Source of the DNA: Candidatus Woesearchaeota archaeon
Lineage (GTDB): Archaea; Nanobdellota; Nanobdellia; SCGC-AAA011-G17; JACQNH01
Direction: 5' to 3'
Assembly (NCBI GenBank): GCA_016203175.1
Contig: JACQNH010000007.1
Coordinates: 1 to 20,145, forward strand
Length of the DNA: 20,145 bases
Of this stretch, positions 1 through 6,682 are shown in pieces; the stretch's first letter is position 1; each line of letters starts with the position of its first letter. The notes under the pieces were generated by a model. That model saw only the letters and a program-made list of their open reading frames with translations. It was not told the DNA's origin and made no database searches. Made by a program: the position numbers and the translations under genes.

Positions 1-1
1 A

Positions 2-193
2 AATGCGACTATACCTAGGAGAGGACAAGATACTCAAATTAACAAGACTCTATTGGGAAGAGGCAATAACTCTATAGCTACAAATAGTTCAAGAGAAGAG
101 TTATTTGTATGTTTAACTGCAATGCCTGCTAACTTAACAGCGCAAACATATTCAACAACACAATTAGGTGGATGGACGGTGATAATCCAATGA
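2..193 (+). CDS. C-terminal end of a secreted or surface protein (5' truncated)
   Basis: An open frame enters from the left edge and runs 63 codons to a TGA at 191-193. The visible part is rich in Asn, Thr and Ser, with three N-glycosylation-type sequons (NNS, NSS, NLT) and few charged residues, and it ends in LGGWTVIIQ. This composition fits the extracellular part of an exported archaeal protein, but no domain is recognisable. Its stop overlaps the next start by four bases (ATGA at 190-193), so the two genes are probably co-translated and may act in the same envelope structure. The main support is that coupling and the absence of stops; the function is unknown. Confidence 0.55.
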   Translation, partial: NATIPRRGQDTQINKTLLGRGNNSIATNSSREELFVCLTAMPANLTAQTYSTTQLGGWTVIIQ

Positions 194-747
194 AATTGAA
201 ATTTGTAGGTTTACAATTAATTATGGTGATTTTGTTAAGCACTACTACTTTTGCTTTAGGCATAAGTAAACCTTATTGGGACCAAAATCCACTTATAATG
301 TACCCCGGTCAAGAAAAGACAATTGAGTTGAATTTACAAAATGCTGCAGGAACCGAGGATATCCTTGTGGATGTTTCAATTATAGAGGGGAGTGAGATAG
401 CTAAAATAAAAGGCAAAAAAACCTATAATATAGCTGCAGGAACAAGTGAAGTGTATGTGCCACTAGAAATAAAAGTTCCTGAGGGGGCTTTAGGGGTGAA
501 TTTATCAGTTGTTATTTCTTTAAAAGAAATTGCTTTGCAAGGGGATCAGATGTTAAGAACTGCGGTAGGAATAAAGACTAAAATACCCGTGGTTATAAAG
601 GGCAAAAGTTTTGTACTTGAGGATTATAAGCAAAGGGAGATAGAAGAACCTGAAGAGAAAAAACAGATTAATTTTATAGATTTTATAATAATCATAGTAC
701 TTGTCTTAATTGGTATCTACATTTATGTTAAAAAAAGAAAAAAATGA
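190..747 (+). CDS. Secreted protein with beta-rich ectodomain and C-terminal membrane anchor
   Basis: The start at 190 is chosen because it gives a clean signal peptide (MKLKFVGLQLIMVILLSTTTFA) and an ATGA overlap with the upstream stop; an in-frame ATG at 172 would put charged residues in front. The protein is 185 aa: a signal peptide to about residue 22, an extracellular domain of about 120 residues with alternating hydrophobic strands (PGQEKTIELNLQN, VYVPLEIKVPEG) like Ig-like or NEW3-type domains, an acidic linker, one transmembrane helix (about 160-179) and a KKRKK cytoplasmic tail. It is therefore a type I membrane protein facing outward. It lies between two other exported proteins. The specific role is unknown; the beta-sandwich is inferred from the residue pattern only. 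Confidence 0.75.
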   Translation: MKLKFVGLQLIMVILLSTTTFALGISKPYWDQNPLIMYPGQEKTIELNLQNAAGTEDILVDVSIIEGSEIAKIKGKKTYNIAAGTSEVYVPLEIKVPEGALGVNLSVVISLKEIALQGDQMLRTAVGIKTKIPVVIKGKSFVLEDYKQREIEEPEEKKQINFIDFIIIIVLVLIGIYIYVKKRKK

Positions 748-1343
748 AAAGCTTAATTATTTTTTTTATTAGTATTTTTATAGTTTCTTTAAGTGTTTGG
801 TTTTTATCTTATGATATTAAGGATTTAACTTTTATTACTGGAAGAGCCACTGAACAAGTAGTTTCTCTTTCAATAACTGTGACTAGAAATGTAACAGAAG
901 AAGCTGCTGCAGCACCTAGTGGAGGAGGAAGAGCAACTAGAAAAGTTTTTGAAAAAGAGGTAGTTCCTGAAATTCCTGAGTTACCTGAAGAAGCTCCTGA
1001 AATAAAACCAGTAAAAAAATCAGAAGTTAAGAAAGTAATAGAAACAGAGGAAGAATTACCTGTTATAGCACCAGTTAAAAAAGCGCCAATATTTTTGATA
1101 CCATTAATACTTATCCTGATCTTAGTATCTTTTATTGTTTATAAAAGGGTTATAATCCCTGCTAGATCTTCGCAAGGTTCTAATGCGATTTTCTTGATTT
1201 TTTGGGCTTTTGTTTTATTTACATTTTCCCCTCAAACCACAGGGGCATTTATAGGGATTAATGCTTTACAGATTAACTTATTTACAATTTTGGGGACTTT
1301 ATTTCTTATACTATCCTTTATTTTATTTCATAAAGAACCGTAA
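744..1343 (+). CDS. Multi-pass envelope protein with a Pro/Glu/Lys linker
   Basis: The start overlaps the previous stop (ATGA at 744-747). The 199-aa product begins with a hydrophobic helix (about 3-22), then a short outer segment containing ITGRATEQVVSLSITVTRN, a Gly/Ala-rich stretch, and a low-complexity Pro-Glu-Lys linker (about 70-115). Three further hydrophobic helices follow (about 116-135, 148-170 and 178-195). A TG-x-A segment after an N-terminal helix, followed by beta-type sequence, is a pattern I associate with surface proteins of Woesearchaeota and Pacearchaeota; that is recollection, not a search result. The flexible charged linker suggests a spacer between wall and membrane. No enzymatic motif is seen and the function is unknown. 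Confidence 0.7.
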   Translation: MKSLIIFFISIFIVSLSVWFLSYDIKDLTFITGRATEQVVSLSITVTRNVTEEAAAAPSGGGRATRKVFEKEVVPEIPELPEEAPEIKPVKKSEVKKVIETEEELPVIAPVKKAPIFLIPLILILILVSFIVYKRVIIPARSSQGSNAIFLIFWAFVLFTFSPQTTGAFIGINALQINLFTILGTLFLILSFILFHKEP

Positions 1344-1374
1344 AATTTTAATAAAGAACCTTATACTTAAATTG

Positions 1375-1938
1375 ATGAAAAGATTAATGCAATTTTGGAT
1401 TATTGTATTTATTTTATTTATTTTTTTAGCAATTTTTACTGGTGTTAAGGATTACATTAATGATTCTATTTTATTTATTATTTTGGTAATATTTGTGTAT
1501 AAATTCAAGAAAATTCTAAATTTAAGTAAACTAAGTTTTATATTAATAGGCTTATCTATGATGTTGCATAATTTAGGTGTTTTTGGTTTTTATGGAAAAT
1601 TTGAATGGTATGATATCTTAACTCATATTTTTGGATTATCAGCTGTTGGGTTTAGTGTTTTTTTCTTTTTAAAAGATAAATTTAAAAATAAACTTCTTTT
1701 GATATTGGCTGCATTAATGGTTTCTAGTGGTATAGGTGTAATTATAGAAAATATAGAATATGGTGGTTATTTAATTTTAGGAGAAGGAGAAGGTGCATTT
1801 TTATATGGTGAAGGTGATTTTCAAGGGGAAAAACATGCAGCTTGGATTGATTCTATGCAGGATTTAATTAACAATTGGATTGGGGCATTATTAGGAATTT
1901 TTATAGCAATTAATTTTAAAAAATTACTTAGAAGCTAG
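1375..1938 (+). CDS. Polytopic membrane protein, DUF2238/YjdF-like
   Basis: The ATG at 1375 is preferred over one at 1261, which would overlap the upstream gene by 83 nt and add a Tyr/Leu-rich stretch. The 187-aa product has about five hydrophobic helices. Polar motifs sit in the order YDILTH, then GVIIENIEYGGY, then DSMQDLINNWIGALLG. That order (D..H, E..E, D..xDL...GA) is what I recall for the DUF2238/YjdF family of small integral membrane proteins, whose activity is not established. The acidic and His residues inside the membrane part could bind a metal; that is inference. The last 15 bp overlap the 3' end of the convergent histone gene. Confidence 0.65.
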   Translation: MKRLMQFWIIVFILFIFLAIFTGVKDYINDSILFIILVIFVYKFKKILNLSKLSFILIGLSMMLHNLGVFGFYGKFEWYDILTHIFGLSAVGFSVFFFLKDKFKNKLLLILAALMVSSGIGVIIENIEYGGYLILGEGEGAFLYGEGDFQGEKHAAWIDSMQDLINNWIGALLGIFIAINFKKLLRS

Positions 1939-2130
1939 CTTTACGTCTGTACCTTTAACAGTTACACGACCAGAATGTCTTGAAAATTCAACTGCTTTTT
2001 TGCCTATTTTATCTGCGTACTCTTCTAGGATTTCCCTTAAAGATTCTTTAGCATCTTCACTAACTCGAGAAGCTCCTGCTTTTTTTAAGAGTTTTTCCAT
2101 CGCAGCTACCGGGAGTATACTTTTTGCCAT
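1924..2130 (-). CDS. Archaeal histone (HMf family)
   Basis: This 68-aa protein is a single histone fold that dimerises and wraps DNA into archaeal nucleosome-like particles. It aligns by eye with the methanogen HMfA/HMfB type: N-terminal LPVAAMEKLLKKAGASRVSEDA (helix 1 and loop 1 with the DNA-contacting Arg22), the long central helix about residues 25-52, then RHSGRVTVKGTDV with the conserved RH-x-GR-x-T loop and a short third helix. It has no N- or C-terminal tail, as in most archaeal histones. A TATA box lies 26 bp before its ATG, so the message is probably leaderless. It diverges from the ribosomal operon and its 3' end overlaps the convergent membrane-protein gene by 15 bp. Confidence 0.95.
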   Translation of the reverse strand: MAKSILPVAAMEKLLKKAGASRVSEDAKESLREILEEYADKIGKKAVEFSRHSGRVTVKGTDVKLASK

Positions 2131-2151
2131 TATATTCTTATTAAAAATATT

Positions 2152-2160
2152 CTATATAAA
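2152..2160 (-). promoter_or_regulatory. TATA box of the histone gene
   Basis: Read on the minus strand, TTTATATAG is centred 26 bp before the histone ATG. Archaeal TBP/TFB promoters start transcription about 25 bp downstream of the box, which would put the first transcribed base at the start codon itself. No Shine-Dalgarno sequence is seen, which agrees with a leaderless message. Confidence 0.7.
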
Positions 2161-2200
2161 CATTTCTACGCTTTTCTGAGTGAAAAAAGCAATAAAAAAG

Positions 2201-2209
2201 TTTATAAAT
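2201..2209 (+). promoter_or_regulatory. TATA box of the ribosomal super-operon
   Basis: TTTATAAAT is preceded by a purine-rich run (AAAAAAG) that would serve as a TFB recognition element. The predicted start is near 2228-2231, about 100 nt upstream of the uL3 ATG but at the ATG of a 28-codon reading frame. It is the only strong TATA box between the divergent histone promoter and uL3, so it most likely drives the whole ribosomal cluster. Confidence 0.65.
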
Positions 2210-2227
2210 GAATGGTGACCTAGCCAA

Positions 2228-2314
2228 ATGTCAGAAAGTGATAAATTAGCTTTCTGGAAGCCAATTTCTAAAGGCGAGGCATCAGATGTCTTTAGATGCA
2301 AAAAATGTCTTTAG
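2228..2314 (+). CDS. Possible leaderless 28-aa leader protein
   Basis: An ATG lies 23 bp after the centre of the TATA box, as expected for a leaderless message, and opens 28 codons ending in TAG at 2312. The product begins MSESDKLAFWKPISKGEA and ends FRCKKCL, with one CxxC pair. The frame closes 14 nt before the uL3 start. It could be a small zinc-binding protein, a regulatory leader peptide, or a chance frame in an untranslated leader. It is not a family I recognise. Its main support is the promoter distance and a plausible, non-repetitive residue composition. Confidence 0.35.
   Translation: MSESDKLAFWKPISKGEASDVFRCKKCL
2232..2299 (+). promoter_or_regulatory. Structured 5' leader of the uL3 operon
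   Basis: The predicted leader contains a perfect 7-bp inverted repeat, CAGAAAG (2232-2238) and CTTTCTG (2250-2256), with an 11-nt loop; a flanking U.G pair could extend it. A second, weaker stem pairs GCATC (2279-2283) with GATGC (2295-2299). Leaders that bind a ribosomal protein are a known control device for such operons in bacteria and in some archaeal operons (for example the L1 leader). Whether this one binds any protein is unknown. Confidence 0.35.
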
Positions 2315-2328
2315 TATAGTAGGTTAAT

Positions 2329-3300
2329 ATGCCAAGAATTCGATTCCCACGTAGAGGAAGTTTACAGGTATGGCCAAGAGTAAGAGCCAAGAGAGCTTAT
2401 CCTAGAATAAGAAAGTTTAAATTAAGCAAAGATACAAAATTAAATGGTTTTATTGGTTATAAAGTTGGGATGACCCACATTGTGATTAACGATCCATTTC
2501 AAAATTCTCCAACAAAGGGCACAGAGATTACATGGCCAATAACAGTGATTGAGTGCCCTCCTTTAAAGGCTATTTCTTTACGTTTTTACAAAAATTTTAA
2601 ACATGGTTCAAATCTTGTCGGTGAAATCTTTGCAAATAAAATTAACAACGAAGCTAAAAGAAATTACAATTTACCAAAACAAATTAAAAATAAAGAAACT
2701 AATGATTTTGATTTAGTAAAATTGCTCATATATACACAACCAAAATTAGGAGGTATTGGAAAGAAAACTCCTGAAATTTTAGAGATTCCTATTTCTGGTG
2801 ATAAAAATAGTGCTTTAGAATACGGAAAAAAGATTTTAAATTCTGAGATTAAAATTACAGATGTGTTTAAGGAAAATCAATTAGTAGATCTGCATGGAGT
2901 TACAAAAGGTAAAGGTGTACAAGGTCCTGTTAAAAGATTTGGTGTTGCAATATTAAGTCATAAAGCAAATAAAACTAAGAGAGGAGTTGCAGGTTTAGGA
3001 CCCTGGACTCCAAGCAAAGTTTCTTATAGAAGACCTGTTGCTGGTAAGATGGGTTATCATTCTAGAACTGAATACAATAAACATTTAATAAAAATAGGAA
3101 ACAAACCTACTGAGATTATTCCTAAAGGTGATTTTTTACAATACGGTAAGGTAAAAAGTGATTATATTTTAATAAAAGGTTCTGTTATAGGGGCTAGGAA
3201 GAGGGCGATAATATTAACAAATCCAAGAAGGGAGAAGAAAGAACTTGTTCCAGCTCAAATACAGATCAGTTATATAAGCAAGTCTTCAAAGCAGGGTTAA
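2329..3300 (+). CDS. rpl3: Large-subunit ribosomal protein uL3
   Basis: uL3 binds domain VI of 23S rRNA early in assembly and sends a loop toward the peptidyl-transferase centre. The 323-aa sequence has the archaeal/eukaryotic N-terminus (PRRGSLQVWPRVRAKRAYPR), the GYKVGMTH signature about residues 43-50, and the conserved core LHGVTKGKGVQGPVKRFGV (about 188-206). After that comes GPWTPSKVSYRRPVAGKMGYHSRTEYNK (about 224-251), the loop nearest the catalytic centre. Length is close to other archaeal uL3 proteins. It is the first ribosomal gene after the promoter and is joined to uL4 by a TAAAATG junction. No strong Shine-Dalgarno motif is visible; AGGT lies just before the start. Confidence 0.97.
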   Translation: MPRIRFPRRGSLQVWPRVRAKRAYPRIRKFKLSKDTKLNGFIGYKVGMTHIVINDPFQNSPTKGTEITWPITVIECPPLKAISLRFYKNFKHGSNLVGEIFANKINNEAKRNYNLPKQIKNKETNDFDLVKLLIYTQPKLGGIGKKTPEILEIPISGDKNSALEYGKKILNSEIKITDVFKENQLVDLHGVTKGKGVQGPVKRFGVAILSHKANKTKRGVAGLGPWTPSKVSYRRPVAGKMGYHSRTEYNKHLIKIGNKPTEIIPKGDFLQYGKVKSDYILIKGSVIGARKRAIILTNPRREKKELVPAQIQISYISKSSKQG

Positions 3301-3301
3301 A

Positions 3302-4135
3302 ATGGTAAAAGCTAATTATTTCTCTATTGAAGGAAAATTTGAAAAACAAATTGAACTGCCTGAACAGTTTAGTGAAGATATAAGAAAAGATTTAATCATT
3401 AGAGCTGTATTGGCAATAAGAGCAAATAAAAGACAGCCTTATGGTACTTATGAAAGAGCTGGTAAAAGATATTCTGTTTCAATTTCTAAAAGAAGAAAAG
3501 ACTATAAGGGGAGTTATGGAAAGGGAATTTCAAGAGTAGCAAAAAAAACAATGAGCAGAAGTGGGGAGAATTTCTTTTGGGTTGGAGCATTTGCACCAAA
3601 TACTGTTGGAGGTAGAAGAGCATTCCCGCCTAAAGCAAATAAAATATGGAATCAGAAGATCAACAAAAAGGAAAGAAGACTAGCAATAAGATCTGCATTA
3701 TCTGCAAGTGTAAATGAAAATTTAGTTAAAGAAAGAGGACATAAGTTCAGTAAATTACCTAGTATTGCTCCTGGAAATTTAGAGGCTATATCTAAAACTA
3801 AAAATTTAATTAAATTACTTCAAAAGATTGGATTAAAAGATGAACTTGAAAGAATTTCTAATTTAAAGGTAAGAGCAGGCACTGGAAAAAATAGAGGTAG
3901 AAGGTATAAAATTAAAAAAGGTCCTTTATTTGTTGTGTCTCAAGATTGTCCGTTAATTAAGGCTGCTTCTAATATCAAAGGAGTAGATATTGTTGTTGTT
4001 AACAGATTAAATACAGAATTATTAGCCCCTGGTTGTCATCCAGGAAGATTAACAATTTACACTGAAAAAGCAATTGAAAGACTGAAGAAAGAGAATTTGT
4101 TTTTTGAAAATATAAAAAAGGTGAGTAAGAAATGA
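3302..4135 (+). CDS. rpl4: Large-subunit ribosomal protein uL4
   Basis: uL4 binds domain I of 23S rRNA and lines the peptide exit tunnel with an extended loop. The 277-aa protein shows the archaeal pattern: N-terminal IELPEQFSEDIRKDLIIRAVLA, a basic tunnel loop KRQPYGTYERAGKRYSVSISKR (about 42-63) continuing to GGRRAFPPKANKIW (about 101-114), then the globular RNA-binding part with VRAGTGKNRGRRYKIKKGPL and CHPGRLTIYTEKA. Its stop overlaps the uL23 start by 4 nt (ATGA), and GGTGA near its end would serve as the Shine-Dalgarno site for uL23. Some uL4 proteins repress their own operon by leader binding; nothing here tests that. Confidence 0.97.
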   Translation: MVKANYFSIEGKFEKQIELPEQFSEDIRKDLIIRAVLAIRANKRQPYGTYERAGKRYSVSISKRRKDYKGSYGKGISRVAKKTMSRSGENFFWVGAFAPNTVGGRRAFPPKANKIWNQKINKKERRLAIRSALSASVNENLVKERGHKFSKLPSIAPGNLEAISKTKNLIKLLQKIGLKDELERISNLKVRAGTGKNRGRRYKIKKGPLFVVSQDCPLIKAASNIKGVDIVVVNRLNTELLAPGCHPGRLTIYTEKAIERLKKENLFFENIKKVSKK

Positions 4136-4401
4136 GATTCAAAGACCCTTATAAGATTATATTATACCCTTTGCAAACAGAAAAAGCTGTAAGGTTAAGA
4201 GAAGCTGAAAGTAAATTGATATTTGTTGTTAATCAAAAATCAAATAAAAGTGATATTAAAAAAGCAATTGAAAGATTATTTAATGTTAAAGTTAAAGATG
4301 TAAATACTTTAATAAGCTTAACAGGAAAGAAAAAAGCTTATGTAAGACTATTAGATAGTGCGCAAGCAAGAGATTTGGCAACTCAATTGGGGCAGGTATA
4401 A
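4132..4401 (+). CDS. rpl23: Large-subunit ribosomal protein uL23
   Basis: uL23 sits at the tunnel exit and is a docking point for SRP and nascent-chain factors. The 89-aa protein has the family pattern: DPYKIILYPLQTEKAVRLREAESKLIFVVNQKSNKSDIKKAIERLFNVKVKDVNTL, then GKKKAYVRL and a short C-terminal helix. It has no long N-terminal extension, as is usual in archaea. It begins within the uL4 stop and ends one base before uL2 at a TAAAATG junction; the GGGGCAGG just before that stop would lie in Shine-Dalgarno position for uL2. Confidence 0.96.
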   Translation: MRFKDPYKIILYPLQTEKAVRLREAESKLIFVVNQKSNKSDIKKAIERLFNVKVKDVNTLISLTGKKKAYVRLLDSAQARDLATQLGQV

Positions 4402-4402
4402 A

Positions 4403-5128
4403 ATGGGTAAGAGAATTGTACAAAGGAGAAAGGGAACTGGGACAAATTCGTATAGAGCTTTATCTTTTAAATTTACAGAGAGGATTGAATTCCCAAAATA
4501 TGATCCTAAAAATTCTGATCACGCAATGAAAGGAGAGGTTGTAGAAATATTAGATACAAGAGCGCATCATGCCCCATTAGCTAGAATTGCTTTTGAGAAT
4601 GGCGAAAAAGCTGTAATACCCGCACCTTTTAGGATTAAAATAGGTGATAATGTTGAAAGTGGTGGAAAAGCTAGTTTAAATATTGGGAATAATTTAGCTT
4701 TAAAAAATATTCCTGATGGTACTTTTTTATCAAGTATTGAAACATACCCTGGATCTGGTCCTAAATTATGTCGGTCATCTGGTTCATTTGCACGATTATT
4801 AAGTAAAACACCAGATGGGATAATTATAGAATTACCTTCTAAAAAACAAAAAACTTTGAATATTGAATGCAGAGCTGTTATTGGTATTGTTAGCGGCAGC
4901 GGAAGAACTGAGAAACCATTTGTTAAAGCAGGTGTAAGACACTTTGCTAGAAAGGTTAGAGGTAATGTATACCCAAGAGTTTCTGGTGTTGCAATGAATG
5001 CACTTAACCATCCATTTGGTTCAGGAAGGGGAAGGCACGCTGGTAAACCAAAGACGCCACCAAGAAATGCACCTGCTGGAAGGAATGTAGGAGCAATAAG
5101 AGCAAGAAGAACAGGAAGGAGAAAGTAA
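4403..5128 (+). CDS. rpl2: Large-subunit ribosomal protein uL2
   Basis: uL2 stabilises 23S rRNA around the peptidyl-transferase centre and supports subunit joining. The start at 4403 follows the uL23 stop by one base and gives the archaeal N-terminus MGKRIVQRRKGTGTNSYRA; an in-frame start at 4358 would overlap uL23 and add no conserved residues. The 241-aa protein contains the OB-type domain (GEVVEILDTRAHHAPLARI), the SH3-like part (VSGSGRTEKPFVKAG), and the catalytic-centre loop GVAMNALNHPFGSGRGRHAG with its conserved His, followed by a basic tail. GGAGA near its 3' end lies at the right distance for uS19. Confidence 0.97.
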   Translation: MGKRIVQRRKGTGTNSYRALSFKFTERIEFPKYDPKNSDHAMKGEVVEILDTRAHHAPLARIAFENGEKAVIPAPFRIKIGDNVESGGKASLNIGNNLALKNIPDGTFLSSIETYPGSGPKLCRSSGSFARLLSKTPDGIIIELPSKKQKTLNIECRAVIGIVSGSGRTEKPFVKAGVRHFARKVRGNVYPRVSGVAMNALNHPFGSGRGRHAGKPKTPPRNAPAGRNVGAIRARRTGRRK

Positions 5129-5129
5129 A

Positions 5130-5525
5130 ATGATAAAAGAATTTGCTTATAGGGGGAAATCATTAGCGGAAATAAAGAATATGGATGAGAGTACATTTCT
5201 ATTATTAGCAAAGTCTAGAATAAGAAGAGCGTTGAAGAGAGGATTTACAGTGCAACAAAAAAAGTTTTTATTAAAGATTGATAAAAAATTAAAAGGCACT
5301 TACAAAAAAAATTTGAAAACTCATTGCAGAGAGATGATTGTACTTCCAAAGATGATAGATCTTGAGATACATATACATAATGGTAAGGCTTTTACACCAG
5401 TGAAAATAATGCCAGAGATGATTGGGCATAGACTTGGAGAATTTGTATTAACAAGAAAGATGGTAAAACACAATGCACCTGGTGTTGGAGCTACAAAATC
5501 AAGTACAGCAATACAGGCAAAATAA
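5130..5525 (+). CDS. rps19: Small-subunit ribosomal protein uS19
   Basis: uS19 is a head protein of the 30S subunit, next to uS13 and contacting A-site tRNA. The 131-aa protein has an archaeal N-terminal helical region (EFAYRGKSLAEIKNMD, then the basic AKSRIRRALKRGF). The conserved core follows: THCREMIVLPKMIDLEIHIHNGKAFTPVKIMPEMIGHRLGEF, then TRKMVKHNAPGVGATKSS, which reaches the decoding region. Length is normal for archaea. Both flanking junctions are TAAAATG with a one-base gap. Confidence 0.97.
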   Translation: MIKEFAYRGKSLAEIKNMDESTFLLLAKSRIRRALKRGFTVQQKKFLLKIDKKLKGTYKKNLKTHCREMIVLPKMIDLEIHIHNGKAFTPVKIMPEMIGHRLGEFVLTRKMVKHNAPGVGATKSSTAIQAK

Positions 5526-5526
5526 A

Positions 5527-5994
5527 ATGGTTGAGAATAAATCTATGGATAATGAAACTGCTAGGGCAATCGGTTTAAATGTAGCTGTCTCAACTAAAGA
5601 TTCTATTGAGATAGCAGACTTTATTAGACGTAGGGGTTTAGATACAGTAAAAAGATTGTTGGAAAGGGTTTTATTGAAACATGTTGCTGTACCAATGAAA
5701 CAATTTAACAAAGATACAGGTCATAGACCCAGTATAGGGCCCGGGAGATATCCTATAAAGGCTGTAAAGGAATTTTTAATGCTTTTAGAATCCGCAGAAG
5801 CAAATGCAAAATTCAAGAATATGGATGTTGCTAATTTGTATGTTGCTAATGTACAAGTAAATAAAGGTAGTAGAAGATTTAAAGGTGGGAGACAAAGAAG
5901 AAGATTGAATAAAAGTACAAATTTAGAAGTGATATTAAAAGTAAAGGAGAGAAAAAATGATAGAGAAAAAGTTCGTAGCGCAGAAACTAAATGA
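5527..5994 (+). CDS. rpl22: Large-subunit ribosomal protein uL22
   Basis: uL22 contacts all 23S domains and lines the exit tunnel. The start at 5527 follows the uS19 stop by one base; another Met at 5545 (MDNETARAIG) is closer to the usual N-terminus and cannot be excluded. The 155-aa protein has STKDSIEIADFIRRRGLDTVKRLLERVLLKHVAVPMKQF and the archaeal insert HRPSIGPGRYPIKAVKEFLMLLESAEANA. The tunnel hairpin VNKGSRRFKGGRQRRRLNKSTN and a basic tail follow. The tail is read through a 38-nt overlap with uS3, where the purine-rich coding sequence also supplies the uS3 Shine-Dalgarno site (GGAGA at 5946-5950). Confidence 0.96.
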   Translation: MVENKSMDNETARAIGLNVAVSTKDSIEIADFIRRRGLDTVKRLLERVLLKHVAVPMKQFNKDTGHRPSIGPGRYPIKAVKEFLMLLESAEANAKFKNMDVANLYVANVQVNKGSRRFKGGRQRRRLNKSTNLEVILKVKERKNDREKVRSAETK

Positions 5995-6682
5995 ATTTCA
6001 AGTTCAGCAATTTTTAAAGAAGGAACTTACTAATACAGGATTAAGTAGAATAGAAATAAAAAGAACTCCTTTAGGTGAAAAAGTAATAGTTTATACTTCT
6101 AGACCCGGATTAGTAGTTGGAAGAAAAGGTGAAACAATAAAGAGATTAACAATTATTTTGAAAAGGAAATTTAAGATGGAAAACCCACAGCTTGAAGTTG
6201 GAGATATAGAAAATCCAAGTTTGGATCCAGCTTCTATTGCTGAAAAAATTGCTTATGCTTTAGAAAGATTTGGCTCTAAAAGATTTAAATCAATAAGCTA
6301 TCAATGCTTACAAGAAATGTTAGATGCTGGTGCTTTAGGCGCTGAAATTGTTATATCTGGGAAGGTTCCAAGCTCTAGGGCTAAGAGTTGGAGATTTAAA
6401 GCTGGTTATTTGAAAAAATCTGGGGATATTTCATTATCAAAAATTAAAAGAAATACTGTTCAGGCTTTGTTAAAATCAGGAGTTATTGGGATAAAGGTAA
6501 GTATAATGACGCCTGATATAGTTTTACCTGATATCGTTAATATAAAAGAAAAGAAGATTGGAGTTAAAGAAGAAAAGGGAGAGAAAACTGAAACTAAAAA
6601 GAGAGCTCCTAGAAAAAAGAAGAGTGAGGAAAAAACTGAAACTAAAGTGAGTGAGGAAAATGGCAATAATAAGAAAGAGTGA
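5957..6682 (+). CDS. rps3: Small-subunit ribosomal protein uS3
   Basis: uS3 forms part of the mRNA entry channel of the 30S subunit. The start at 5957 gives the normal N-terminus (IEKKFVAQKLNEFQVQQFL) behind GGAGA. The 241-aa protein has an N-terminal KH type II domain with the GRKG loop (55-58), followed by SYQCLQEMLDAGALGAEIVISGKVPSSRAKSW. The C-terminal domain contains KSGVIGIKVSIMTPD. After about residue 195 comes a charged Lys/Glu/Thr tail with an internal EKTETK duplication; such tails vary among archaea. The 5' end overlaps uL22 by 38 nt and the 3' end overlaps uL29 by 23 nt. Confidence 0.97.
   Translation: MIEKKFVAQKLNEFQVQQFLKKELTNTGLSRIEIKRTPLGEKVIVYTSRPGLVVGRKGETIKRLTIILKRKFKMENPQLEVGDIENPSLDPASIAEKIAYALERFGSKRFKSISYQCLQEMLDAGALGAEIVISGKVPSSRAKSWRFKAGYLKKSGDISLSKIKRNTVQALLKSGVIGIKVSIMTPDIVLPDIVNIKEKKIGVKEEKGEKTETKKRAPRKKKSEEKTETKVSEENGNNKKE

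Noticed and set aside
1261..1374. Upstream start for the DUF2238-like membrane protein
   Set aside because: It would overlap the preceding gene by 83 nt, and the added residues are an irregular Tyr/Leu/Phe string; the ATG at 1375 begins cleanly after that gene.
4358..4402. Upstream in-frame start for uL2
   Set aside because: The 15 extra residues are not part of the uL2 family, and the 4403 start has the TAAAATG junction and an upstream GGGGCAGG.
4567..5211. Open frame of 214 codons on the minus strand across uL2 and uS19
   Set aside because: It lies antisense to the well-conserved uL2 coding sequence, its product is a Leu/Pro-rich string without domain logic, and no promoter precedes it.
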